Of a DNA stretch of 64,000 nucleotides, positions 24,890-37,975 are shown one piece after another. The notes beneath the pieces were generated by a model. That model was not told the DNA's origin. It ran no database searches and saw nothing but the letters and a program-made list of their open reading frames with translations. Position 1 is the first letter of the stretch; every line of letters begins with the position of its first letter. Both the position numbers and the translations under genes were made by a program. The stretch is from assembly GCA_033782935.1 (NCBI GenBank), contig JAWQEG010000486.1, positions 992,001 through 1,056,000 of the forward strand. Direction: 5' to 3'. This DNA is from Petrolisthes cinctipes (taxonomy: Eukaryota > Arthropoda > Malacostraca > Decapoda > Porcellanidae).

Positions 24890-26038
24890 GAAAATACTCT
24901 AACATGGAGTAGGCATGTACAGATCGCTTCTGGGACCCCAAAATATCGACTTTTCGGGTGTTTTGAGCCTGAATTTGAGATATAAACGGGTATAGAAGAT
25001 GCATACACATATTGACTTTGGGCACAAAAAATATCGATTTTCAGCATTTTTTGGGCCTGAATTTTGAAAATACTCTAACACGGAGTAGGCATGTACAGAT
25101 CGCTTCTAAAACCCCTAAATATCGAATTTTCGGGTGTTTTGGGCCTTAATTTGAGATATCGCCTTTACGCACCTAAAATATCGATTTTTAGCATGTTTTG
25201 AGCCTATATTTTGAAAATATTCTAGCACTGAGTAGGCATGTACAGATCGCTTCTGGGACCCCGAAATATCGAAGTTTTGGGTGTTTTGAGCCTGAATTTG
25301 AGATATAAACGAGTATAGAAGATGCATGCACATATCGACTTTTGGGCACCTAAAAGATCGATTTTCAGTATGCTTTTGGACTGTATTTAGAAAATACTCT
25401 AACACGGAGTAGGCATGTACAGATCGCTTCTAGGACCCCTAAATATCGAATTTTCGGGTGTTTTGGGCGATTATTTGAGATATCGCCTTTACGCACCTAA
25501 AATATCGATTTTTAGCATGTTTTGAGCCTATATTTTGAAAATATTCTAGCACTGAGTAGGCATGTACATATCGCTTCTGGGACCCCAAAATATCGAATTT
25601 TCGGGTGTTTTGAGCCTGAATTTGAGATATAAACGAATACAGAAGATGCATGCACATATCGACTTTTTGGCACCTAAAATATCGATTTTGAGCATGTTTT
25701 TGGCCTGTATTTTGAAAATACTCTAACACGGAGTAGGCATGTACAGATCGCTTCTGGGACCCCTAAATATCGAATTTTCGGGTCTTTTGGGCCTTAATTT
25801 TAGATATCGACTTTTTGGCACCTAAAATATCGATTTTTAGCATGTTTTTAGCCTATATTTTTAAAAATATTCTAGCACTGAGTAGGCATGTACAGATTGC
25901 TTCTGGGACCCCAAAATATTAAATTTTTGGGTGTTTTGAGCCTGAATTTGAGATATAAACGGGTACAGAAGATACATGCACATATTGACTTTGGGCATCT
26001 AAAATATCGATTTTCAGCATGTTTTGTACATGTATTTT
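24890..26038 (+). repeat. 1149-bp higher-order unit, copy 1
   Basis: Repeats at offset 1149. Shared rare variants are CTAACATGGAG, ATCGACTTTTCGGG, CAGCATTTTTTGGGCC, CTTCTAAAACCCC, GAAGTTTTGGG, GTATGCTTTTGGACTG and GGGCGATTATTTG. The length equals two 324-bp dimers plus one trimer of about 501 bp. Identity runs past the unit end to about 26098. Confidence 0.86.
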
Positions 26039-27247
26039 TAAAATACTCTAACATGGAGTAGGCATGTACAGATCGCTTCTGGGACCCCAAAATATCGACT
26101 TTTCGGGTGTTTTGAGCCTGAATTTGAGATATAAACGGGTATAGAAGATGCATACACATATTGACTTTGGGCCCAAAAAATATCGATTTTCAGCATTTTT
26201 TGGGCCTGAATTTTGAAAATACTCTAACACGGAGTAGGCATGTACAGATCTCTTCTAAAACCCCTAAATATCGAATTTTCGGGTGTTTTGGGCCTTAATT
26301 TGAGATATCGCCTTTACGCACCTAAAATATCGATTTTTAGCATGTTTTGAGCCTATATTTTGAAAATATTCTAGCACTGAGTAGGCATGTACAGATCGCT
26401 TCTGGGACCCCGAAATATCGAAGTTTTGGGTGTTTTGAGCCTGAATTTGAGATATAAACGAGTATAGAAGATGCATGCACATATCGACTTTTGGGCACCT
26501 AAAAGATCGATTTTCAGTATGCTTTTGGACTGTATTTAGAAAATACTCTAACACGGAGTAGGCATGTACAGATCGCTTCTAGGACCCCTAAATATCGAAT
26601 TTTCGGGTGTTTTGGGCGATTATTTGAGATATCGCCTTTACGCACCTAAAATATCGATTTTTAGCATGTTTTGAGCCTATATTTTGAAAATATTCTAGCA
26701 CTGAGTAGGCATGTACATATCGCTTCTGGGACCCCAAAATATCGAATTTTCGGGTGTTTTGAGCCTGAATTTGAGATATAAACGAATACAGAAGATGCAT
26801 GCACATATCGACTTTTTGGCACCTAAAATATCGATTTTGAGCATGTTTTTGGCCTGTATTTTGAAAATACTCTAACACGGAGTAGGCATGTACAGATCGC
26901 TTCTGGGACCCCTAAATATCGAATTTTCGGGTCTTTTGGGCCTTAATTTTAGATATCGACTTTTTGGCACCTAAAATATCGATTTTTAGCATGTTTTTAG
27001 CCTATATTTTTAAAAATATTCTAGCACTGAGTGGGCATGTACAGATTGCTTCTGGGACCCTAAAATATTAAATTTTTGGGTGTTTTGAGCCTGAATTTGA
27101 GATATAAACGGGTACAGAAGATACATGCACATATTGACTTTGGGCATCTAAAATATCGATTTTCAGCATGTTTTGTACATGTATTTTTAAAATACTCTAA
27201 CATGGAGTAGGCATGTACAGATCGCTTCTGGGACCCCAAAATATCGA
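26039..27247 (+). repeat. 1149-bp higher-order unit, copy 2
   Basis: Second copy, with the first part of a third (27188-27247) before divergence into GAATTTTCGGGTGTTTAGGG. Differences from copy 1 are few, for example GGGCCCAAAAAATATCG against GGGCACAAAAAATATCG. A more diverged relative of the same unit lies at about 28820-29790. Confidence 0.84.
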
Positions 27248-30200
27248 ATTTTCGGGTGTTTAGGGCCAGAATTTGAGATATAAACGAGTACAGAAGATGC
27301 ATGCACATATCGACTTTTGGGCACCTAAAATATCGATTTTGAGAATGTTTTGAGCATATATTTTGAAAACATTCTAGCACTGAGTAGGCATGTACAGATC
27401 GCTTATGGGACCCCAAAATATCGAATTTTCGGGTGTTTTGGGCCTGAATTTGAGATATCGCCTTTACTCACCTAAAATATCGATTTTTAGCATGTTTTTA
27501 GAAAATATTTTGAAAATATTCTAGCACTGAGTAGGCATGTACAGATCGCTTCTGGGACCCCTAAATATCGAATTTTCGGGTCTTTTGGGCCTTAATTTTA
27601 GAAATCGACTTTATGGCACCTAAAATATCGATTTTCAGCATGTTTTGGGCCTGAATTTTGAAAATACTCTAACACGGAGTAGGCATGTACAGATCGCTTC
27701 TGGGACCCCTAAATATCGAATTTTCGGGTGTTTTGGGCCATAATTTGAGATATCGCCTTTACGCACCTAAAATATCGATTTTTTGCATGTTTTGAGCCTA
27801 TATTTTGAAAATATTCTAGCACTGAGTAGGCATGTACAGATCGCTTCTGGGACCCCAAAATATCGAATTTTCGGGTGTTTTGAGCCTGAATTTGAAATAT
27901 AAATGAGTACAGAAGATGCATGCACATATCGACTTTTGGGCACCTAAAATATCGATTTTGAGCATGTTTTGAGCCTGTATTTTGAAAATACTCTAACACG
28001 GAGTAGGCATGTACAGATTGCTTCTGGGACCCCTAAATATCGAATTTTCGGGTGTTTTTGGCCTTAATTTGAGATATCGACTTTTTGGCACCTAAAATAT
28101 CGATTTTTAGCATGTTTTTAGCCTATATTTTGAAAATATTCTAGCACTGAGTAGGCATGTACAGATTGCTTCTGGGACCCCAAAATATTGAATTTTCGGG
28201 TGTTTTGAGCCTGAATTTGATATATAAACGGGTACAGAAGATACATGCACATATTGACTTTGGGCATCTAAAATATCGATTTTCAGCATGTTTTGGGCAT
28301 GTATTTTGAAAATACTCTAACATGGTGTAGGCATGTACAGATCGCTTCTGGGACCCCAAAATATCGAATTTTCGGGTGTTTTGAGCCTGAATTTGAGATA
28401 TAAACGGGTACTGAAGATGCATGTACATATCGACTTTTTGGCACCTAAAACATCGATTTTGAGCATGTTTTGGGCCTGTATTTTGTAAATACTCTAACAC
28501 GGGGTAGGCGTGTACAGATTGCTTCTGGAACCCCAAAATATCGAATTTTCGGGTGTTTTGGGCCTGAATTTGAGATATCGCCTTTACGCACCTAAAATAT
28601 CGATTTTTAGCATGTTTTGAGCCTATATTTTGAAAACATTCTAGCACTGAGTAGGCATGTCCCCAAAATATCGAATTTTCGGGTGTTTTGAGCCTGAATT
28701 TTAAATATAAACGAATACAGAAGATGCATGCACATATCGACTTTTGGGCACCTAAAATATCGATTTTGAGCATATTTTGAGCCTATATTTTGAAAACATT
28801 CTAGCGCTTAGTAGGCATGTACAGATCGCTTCTGGGACCCCAAAATATCGACTTTTCGGGTGTTTTGAGCCTGAATTTGAGATATAAACGTGTATAGAAG
28901 ATGCATACACATATTGACTTTGGGCACAAAAAATATCGATTTTCAGCATTTTTTGGGCCTGAATTTTGAAAATACTCTACCACGGAGTAGGCATGTACAG
29001 ATCGCTTCTAAGACCCCTAAATATCGAATTTTCGGGTGTTTTGGGCCTTAATTTGAGATATCGCCTTTACGCACCTAAAATATCGATTTTTAGCATGTTT
29101 TGAGCCTATATTTTGAAAATATTCTAGCACTGAGTAGGCATGTACAGATCGCTTCTGGGAACCCAAAATATCGAAGTTTTGGGTGTTTTGAACCTGAATT
29201 TGAGATATAAACGAGTATAGAAGATGCATGCACATATCGACTTTTGGGCACCTAAAAGATCGATTTCCAGTATGCTTTTGGACTGTATTTAGAAAATACT
29301 CTAACACGGAGTAGGCATGTACAGATCGCTTCTAGGATCCCTAAATATCGAATTTTCGGGTGTTTTGGGCCATTATTTGTGATAACGCCTTTACGCACCT
29401 AAAATATCGATTTTTAGTATGTTTTGAGCCTATATTTTGAAAATACTCTAGCACTGAGTAGGCATGTACAGATCGCTTCTGGGACCCCAAAATATCGAAT
29501 TTTCGGGTGTTTTGAGCCTGAATTTGAGATATAAACGAGTACAGAAGATGCATGCACATATCGACTTTTTGGCACCTAAAATATCGATTTTTAGCATGTT
29601 TTTAGCCTATATTTTTAAAAATATTCTAGCACTGAGTAGGCATGTACAGATTGCTTCTGGGACCCCAAAATATTAAATTTTTGGGTGTTTTGAGCCTGAA
29701 TTTGAGATATAAACGGGTACAGAAGATACATGCACATATTGACTTTGGGCATCTAAAATATCGATTTTCAGCATGTTTTGTGCATGTATTTTTAAAATAC
29801 TCTAACATGGAGTAGGCATGTACAGATCGCTTCTGGGACCCCAAAATATCGAATTTTCGGGTGTTTAGGGCCAGAATTTGAGATATAAACGGGTACAGAA
29901 GATGCATGCACATATTGACATTAGGCATTTAAAATGTCGATTTTCAGCATGTTTTGGGCATGTGTAATGAAAATACTCTAACACGGAGTAGGCATGTACA
30001 GATCTCTTCTGGGAGACCTAAATACCGAATTTTCGGGTGTTTTGGGACTGAATTTGAGATATCGACTTCTTGGCACCTAAAATATCGATTTTGAGCATGT
30101 TTTGAGCCTATAATTTGAAAACATTCTAGCACTGAGTAGGCATGTACAGATCGCTTCTGGGACCAAAAAATATCGAATTTTCGGGTGTTTAGAGCCAGAA

Positions 30201-31144
30201 TTTGAGATATAAACGGGTACAGAAGATGCATGCACATATCGACTTTTGGGCACTTAAAAGATCGATTTTCAGTATGTTCTTGGCCTGTATTTTGAAAATA
30301 CTCTAACACGGAGTAGGCATGTACAGATCGCTTCTGGGACCCCAAAATATCAAATTTTCGGGTGATTTGAGCCTGAATTTGAGATATAAACGGGTACAGA
30401 AGATGCATGCACATATCGACTTTTGGGCACCTAAAATATCGATTTTGAGCATGTTTTTAGCCTATATTTTGAAAATATTCTAGCACTGAGTAGGCATGTA
30501 CAGATTCCTTCTGGGACCCCAAAATATTGAATTTTCGGGTGTTTTGGGCCAGAATTTAAGATATAAACGGGTACAGAAGATGCATGCACATATCGACTTT
30601 TGGGCACCTAAAAGATCGATTTTCAGTATGTTTTTGGCATGTATTTTGAAAATACTTTAACATGGATTAGGCATGTACAGATCGTTTCTGGGACCCTTAA
30701 ATATCGAATTTTGGGGTGTTTTGGGACTGAATTTGAGATATCGACTTTATGGCACCTAAAAGATCGATTTTTAGCATGTTTTTAGCCTATATTTTGAAAA
30801 TATTCTAGCACTGAGTAGGCATGTACAGATTGCTTCTGGGACCCCAAAATATTGAATTTTCGGGTGTTTTGAGCCTGAATTTGAGATATAAACGGGTACA
30901 GAAGATACATGCACATATTGACTTTGGGCATCTAAAATATCGATTTTCAGCATGTTTTGGGCATGTATTTTGAAAATACTCTAACACGGAGTAGGCATGT
31001 ACAGATCGCTTCTGGGACCCCATAATATCAATTTTTCGGGTGTTTTGGGCCTGAATTTGAGATATCGCCTTTACGCACCTAAAATATCGATTTTTAGCAT
31101 GTTTTGAGCCTATATTTTGAAAATATTCTAGCACTGAGTAGGCA
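27248..31144 (+). repeat. Mixed L/S monomers with a diverged 1149-type segment
   Basis: Satellite only. The segment at about 28820-29790 keeps the 1149-unit markers (ATCGACTTTTCGGG, CAGCATTTTTTGGGCC, GTATGCTTTTGGACTG) but has additional substitutions, so it is an older copy. One monomer near 28660 has lost 18 bases between GGCATGT and CCCCAAAATATCG. Nothing else stands out. Confidence 0.7.
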
Positions 31145-32240
31145 TGTACAGATCGCTTCTGGGACCCCAAAATATCGAATTTTCGGGTGTTTTGAGCCTA
31201 AATTTGAGATATAAACGAGTACAGAAGATGCATGCACATATCGACTTTTTGGCACCTAAAATATCGATTTTGAGCATGTTTTGGGCCTATATTTTGAAAA
31301 CATTCTAGCACTGAGTAGGCCTATCAACAGATCGCTTCTGGGACCCCAAAATATCGAATTTTCGGGTGTTTTGAGCCTGAATTTGAGATATAAACGAGTA
31401 TAGAAGATGCATACACATATTGACTTTGGGCACCAAAAATATCGATTTTCAGCATGTTATGGGCCTGAATTTTGAAAATACTCTAACACGGAGTAGGCAT
31501 GTACAGATCGCTTCTGGGACCCCAAAATATCGAATTTTCGGGTGTTTTGTGCCTGAATTTGAGATATAAACGAGTATAGAAGATGTATACTGGGCACCAA
31601 AAACATCGATTTTCAGCATGTTATGGGCCTGAATTTTGAAAATACTCTAACACGGAGTAGGCATGTACAGATCGCTTCTGGGACCCCTAAATATCGAAGT
31701 TGCGGGTGTTTTGGGACTGAATTTGAGATATCGACTTTTTGGCAGCTAAAATATCGATTTTTAGCATGTTTTTAGTCTATATTTTGAAAATATTCTTGCA
31801 CTGAGTAGGCATGTACAGATCGCTTCTGGGACCCCAAAATATCGAATTTTCGGGTGTTTTGAGCCTGAATTTGAAATATAAACGGGTACAGAAGATGCAT
31901 GCACATATCGACTTTAGGGCACCTAAAATATTGATTTTGAGCATGTTTTGAGTCTATATTTTGAAAACATTCTAGCACTGAGTAGGCATGTACAGATTGC
32001 TTCTGGGACCCCAAAATATCGAATTTTCGGGTGTTTTGGGCCTTAATTTGAGATATCGCCTTTACGCACCTAAAATATCGATTTTCAGTATGTTTTTGGC
32101 CTGTATTTTGAAAACATTCTAGCACTGAGTAGGCATGTACAGATCGCTTCTGGGACCCCAAAAAATATCGAATTTTCGGGTGTTTAAGGCCAAAATTTGA
32201 GATATAAACGGGTACAGAAGATGCATGCACATATCGACTT
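31145..32240 (+). repeat. Marked cassette, copy 1
   Basis: Carries two linked rare markers: GGCCTATCAACAGATCGC at 31318 instead of GGCATGTACAGATCGC, and a shortened monomer with GATGTATACTGGGCACC at 31582. The spacing between them is 264 bases, the same within a base in all four cassettes. The GTTTAAGGCCAAAATTTG variant follows near 32181. Confidence 0.83.
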
Positions 32241-34800
32241 TTGGGCACCTAAAAGATCGATTTTCAGTATGTAATTGGCGTGTATTTTGAAAATACCTTA
32301 ACACGGAGTAGGCATGTACAGACCGCTTCTGGGACCCTTAAATATCGAATTTTCGGGTGTTTTGGGTCTGAATTTGAGATATCGACTTTTTGGCACCTAA
32401 AAGATCGATTTTTAGCATGTTTTTAGCCTGTATTTTGAAAATATTCTAGCACTGAGTAGGCATGTACAGATTGCTTTTGGGACCCCAAAATATTGAATTT
32501 TCGGGTGTTTTGAGCCTGAATTTGAGATATAAACGAGTACAGAAGATACACGCACATATTGACTTTTGGCATCTAAAATATCGATTTTCAGCATGTTTTG
32601 GGCATGTATTTTGAAAATACTCTAACACGGAGTAGGCATGTACAGATCGATTCAGGGACCCCATAATATCAAATTTTCGGGTGTTATTGGCCTGAATTTG
32701 AGATATCGCCTTTACGCACCTAAAACATCGATTTTTAGCATGTTTTGACCCTATATTTTGAAAATATTCTAGCACTGAGTAGGCATGTACAGATCGCTTC
32801 TGGAACCCTAAAATATCGAATTTTCGGGTGTTTTGAGCCTGAATTTGAGATATAAACGAGTACAGAAGATGCATGCACATATCGACTTATAGGCACCTAA
32901 AAGATCGATTTTGAGCATGTTTTGAGCCTTTATTTTGAAATCATTCTAGCACTGAGTAGGCATGTACAGATCGCTTCTGGGACCCAAAAATATCGAATTT
33001 TCGGGTGTTTTGAGCCTGAATTTGAGATATAAACGAGCATAGAAGATGCATACACATATTGACTTTGGGCACCAAAAATATCGATTTTCAGCATGTTTTG
33101 GGCCTGAATTTTGAAAATACTCTAACACGGAGTAGGCATGTACAGATCGCTTCTGGGACCCCAAAATATCGAATTTTCGGGTGTTTTGAGCCTGAATTTG
33201 AGATATAAACGAGTATAATAGATGCATACACATATTGACTTTGGGCACCAAAAATATCGATTTTCAGCATGTTTTGGGCCTGAATTTTAAAAATACTCTA
33301 ACACGGAGTAGGCATGTACAGATCGCTTCTGGGACCCAAAAATATCGAATTTTCGGGAGTTTAGGGCCAGAATTTGAGATATAAACGGGTACAGAAGATA
33401 CATGCACATATCGACTTTTGGGCACCTGAAAGATCGATTTTCAGTATGTTTTTGGCCTCTATTTTGAAAATACTCTAACACGGAGTAGGCATGTACAGAT
33501 CGCTTCTGGGACCCCTAAATATCGAAGTTTCAGGCGTTTTGGGACTGAATTTGAGATATCGACTTTTTGGCCCCTAAAATATCGATTTTTAGCAGGTTTT
33601 TAGCCTATATTTTGAAAATATTCTAGCACTGAGTAGGCATGTACAGATCGCTTCTGGGACCCCAAAATATCGAATTTTCGGGTGTTTTGAGCTTGAACTT
33701 GAGATATAAACGAGTACAGAAGATGCATGCACATATCGACTTTTGGGCACCTAAAAGATCAATTTTCAGTATGTTTTTAGCCTGTTATTTGAAAATACTC
33801 TAACACGGAGTAGGCATGTATAGATCGCTTCGGGGACCCCTAAATATTGAATTTTCGGGTGTTTTGGGCCTTTATTTGAGATATCGACTTTTTGGCACCT
33901 AAAATATCGATTTTTAGCATGTTTTTAGTCTATATTTTGAAAATATTCTATCACTGAGTAGGCATGTGCAGATTGCTTCTTGGACCCCAAAATATTGAAT
34001 TTTCGGGTGTTTAGGGCCAGAATTTGATATATAAACGGGTACTGAAGGTGCATGCACATATCGACTTTTTGGCACCTAAAAGATCGATTTTCAGTATGTT
34101 TTTGGCCTGTATTTTGAAAATATTCTAACACGGAGTAGGCATGTACAGATCGCTTCTGGGATCCCTAAATATCGAATTTTCGGGTGTTTTGGGACTGAAT
34201 TTGAGATATCGACTTTTTGGCACCTAAAAGATCGATTTTTAGCATGTTTTTAGCCTATATTTTGAAAATTTTCTAGCACTGAGTAGGCATGTACAGATTG
34301 CCTCTGGGACCCCAAAATATCGAATTTTCGGGTGTTTTGAGCTTGAATTTGAGATATAAACGAGTACAGAAGATGCATGCACATATCGACTTTTGGGCAC
34401 CTAAAATATCGTTTTTGAGCATGTTTTGAGCCTATATTTTAAAAACATTCTAGCTCTGAGTAGGCATGTACAGATCGCTTCTGGGACCCAAAAATATCGA
34501 ATTTTCGGGTGTTTAGGGCCAGAATTTGAGAAATAAACGGGTACAGAAGATGCATGCACATATCGACTTTTGGGCACCTAAAAGATCGATTTTCAGTATG
34601 TTTTTGGCCTCTATTTTGAAAATACTCTAACATGGAGTAGGCATGTACAGATCCCTTCTGGGACCCCTAAATATCGAAGTTTCGGGTGTTTTGGGACTGA
34701 ATTTGAGATATCGACTTTTTGGCACCTAAAATATCGATTTTTAGCATGTTTTTAGCCTATATTTTGAAAATATTCTAGCACTGAGTAGGCATGTACAGAT
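32190..34800 (+). repeat. 2.6-kb block, copy 1
   Basis: Recurs at 37976-40586 at a constant offset of 5786. Shared rare variants include GTATGTAATTGGC, TACAGACCGC, CGACTTATAGGCACC (32883), GAGCATAGAAG, GTATAATAGATGC, GTTTCAGGCGTTTTGGG, GGCATGTGCAGATTGC (33961), GAAAATTTTCTAGC and CTAGCTCTGAG. It ends near 34800, where the 992-bp cassette begins. Confidence 0.86.
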
Positions 34801-35711
34801 CGCTTTTGGGACCCTAAAATATCGAATTTTCGGGTGTTTTGAGAATGAATTTGAGATATAAACGAGTACAGAAGATGCATGCACATATCGACTTTTTGGC
34901 ACCTAAAATATCGATTTTGAGCATGTTTTGAGCCTGTATTTTGAAAACATTCTAGCACTGAGTAGGCCTATCAACAGATCGCTTCTGGGACCCCAAAATA
35001 TCGAATTTTCGGGTGTTTTGAGCCTGAATTTGAGATATAAACGAGTATAGAAGATGCATACACATATTGACTTTGGGCACCAAAAATATCGATTTTCAGC
35101 ATGTTATGGGCCTGAATTTTGAAAATACTCTAACACGGAGTAGGCATGTACAGATCGCTTCTGGGACCCCAAAATATCGAATTTTCGGGTGTTTTGTGCC
35201 TGAATTTGAGATATAAACGAGTATAGAAGATGTATACTGGGCACCAAAAATATCGATTTTCAGCATGTTATGGGCCTGAATTTTGAAAATACTCTAACAC
35301 GGAGTAGGCATGTACAGATCGCTTCTGGGACCCCTAAATATCGAAGTTTCGGGTGTTTTGGGACTGAATTTGAGATATCGACTTTTTGGCACCTAAAATA
35401 TCGATTTTTAGCATGTTTTTAGTCTATATTTTGAAAATATTCTAGCACTGAGTAGGCATGTACAGATCGCTTCTGGGACCCCAAAATATCGAATTTTCGG
35501 GTGTTTTGAGCCTGAATTTGAGATATAAACGGGTACAGAAAATGCATGCACATATCGACTTTAGGGCACCTAAAATATTAATTTTGAGCATGTTTTGAGC
35601 CTATATTTTGAAAACATTCTAGCACTGAGTAGGCATGTACAGATTGCTTCTGGGACCCCAAAATATCGAATTTTCGGGTGTTTTGGGCCTTAATTTGAGA
35701 TATCGCCTTTT
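34720..35711 (+). repeat. Marked cassette, copy 2 (992-bp unit)
   Basis: First of two tandem 992-bp units, with the CCTATCAACAG marker at 34965 and the GATGTATACTGG marker at 35229. It starts after an S monomer and includes GAGAATGAATTTG and the ATTAATTTTGAGCATG variant. Confidence 0.85.
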
Positions 35712-36886
35712 TGGCACCTAAAATATCGATTTTTAGCATGTTTTTAGCCTATATTTTGAAAATATTCTAGCACTGAGTAGGCATGTACAGATCGCTTCTG
35801 GGACCCCAAAATATCGAATTTTCGGGTGTTTTGAGAATGAATTTGAGATATAAACGAGTACAGAAGATGCATGTACATATCGACTTTTTGGCACCTAAAA
35901 TATCGATTTTGAGCATGTTTTGAGCCTATATTTTGAAAACATTCTAGCACTGAGTAGGCCTATCAACAGATCGCTTCTGGGACCCCAAAATATCGAATTT
36001 TCGGGTGTTTTGAGCCTTAATTTGAGATATAAACGAGTATAGAAGATGCATACACATATTGACTTTGGGCACCAAAAATATCGATTTTCAGCATGTTATG
36101 GGCCTGAATTTTGAAAATACTCTAACACGGAGTAGGCATGTACAGATCGCTTCTGGGACCCCAAAATATCGAATTTTCGGGTGTTTTGTGCCTGAATTTG
36201 AGATATAAACGAGTATAGAAGATGTATACTGGCATCAAAAATATCGATTTTCAGCATGTTATGGGCCTGAATTTTGAAAATACTCTAACACGGAGTAGGC
36301 ATGTACAGATCGCTTCTGGGACCCCTAAATATCGAAGTTTCGGGTGTTTTGGGACTGAATTTGAGATATCGACTTTTTGGCACCTAAAATATCGATTTTT
36401 AGCATGTTTTTAGTCTATATTTTGAAAATATTCTAGCACTGAGTAGGCATGTACAGATCGCTTCTGGGACCCCAAAATAACGAATTTTCGGGTGTTTTGA
36501 GCCTGAATTTGAGATATAAACGGGTACAGAAGATGCATGCACATATCGATTTTAGGGCACCTAAAATATTAATTTTGAGCATGTTTTGAGCCTATATTTT
36601 GAAAACATTCTAGCACTGAGTAGGCATGTACAGATTGCTTCTGGGACCCCAAAATATCGAATTTTCGGGTGTTTTGGGCCTTAATTTGAGATATCGCCTT
36701 TACGCACCTAAAATATCGATTTTCAGTATGTTTTTGGCCTGTATTTTGAAAACATTCTAGCACTGAGTAGGCATGTACAGATCGCTTCTGGGACCAAAAA
36801 ATATCGAATTTTCGGGTGTTTAAGGCCAAATTTTGAGATATAAACGGGTACAGAAGATGCATGCACATATCGACTTTTGGGCACCT
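35712..36886 (+). repeat. Marked cassette, copy 3
   Basis: Tandem partner of the previous unit, with markers at 35957 and 36221. One G is missing beside the second marker (TACTGGCATC instead of TACTGGGCACC), so the offset becomes 991 after it. Beyond the 992-bp repeat it continues to about 36886 with GTTTAAGGCCAAA, matching the cassette at 48356. Confidence 0.85.
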
Positions 36887-37975
36887 AAAAGATCGATTTT
36901 CAGTATGTTTTTGGCCTGTATTTTGAAAATACTCTAACACGGAGTAGGCTTGTACAGATTGCTTCTGGGACCCCTAAATATCGAATTTTCGGGTGTTTTG
37001 GGCCTTAATTTGAGATATCGACTTTTTGGCACCTAAAATATCGATTTTTAGCATGTTTTTAGCCTATATTTTGAAAATATTCTAGCACTGAGTAGGCATG
37101 TACAGATTGCTTCTGGGACCCCAAAATATTGAATTTTCGGGTGTTTAGGGCCAGAATTTGAGATATAAACGGGTACAGGAGATGCATGCACATATCGACT
37201 TTTGGGCACCTAAAAGATCGGTTTTCAGTATGTTTTTGGCCTGTATTTTGAAAATACTCTAACACGGAGTAGGCATGTACAGATCGCTTCTGGGACCCCT
37301 AAATATCGAATTTTCGAGTGTTTTGGGACTGAATTTGAGATATCGACTTTTTGGCACCTAAAAGATCGATTTTTAGCATGTTTTTAGCCTATATTTTGAA
37401 AATATTCTAGCACTGAGTACGCATGTACAGATTGCTTCTAGGACCCCAAAATATTGAATTTTCGGGTTTTTTGAGACTAAATTTGAGATATAAACGGGTA
37501 CAGAAGATACATGCACATATTGGCTTTGGGCATCTAAAATATCGATTTTCAGCATGTTTTGGGCATGTATTTTGAAAATACTCTAACTGGAGTAGGCATG
37601 TACAGATCGCTACTGGGACCCCAAAATATCGAATTTTCAGGTGCTTTGATTCTGAATTTGAGATATAAACGGGTACAGAAGATGCATGCACATATCGACT
37701 TTTTGGCACCTAAAACATCGATTTTGAGCATGTTTTGGGCCTGTATTTTGAAAATACTCTAACACGGAGTAGGCATGTACAGATCGCTTCTGGGACCCCT
37801 AAATATCGAATTTTCGGGTGTTTTGGGCCTTAATTTGAGATATCGACTTTTTGGCACCTAAAATATAGATTTTTAGCACGTTTTTAGCCTATATTTTGAA
37901 AATATTCAAGCACAGAGTAGGCATGTACAGATTGCTTCTGGGACCCCAAAATATTGAATTTTCGGGTGTTTAAGG
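36887..37975 (+). repeat. Mixed monomers between cassettes
   Basis: Satellite linking the third cassette to the second 2.6-kb block. It contains one monomer of the haplotype TTTTCAGGTGCTTTGATTCTG (about 37635), which otherwise appears near 44452, 44954, 49633 and 50134. No other content. Confidence 0.65.
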
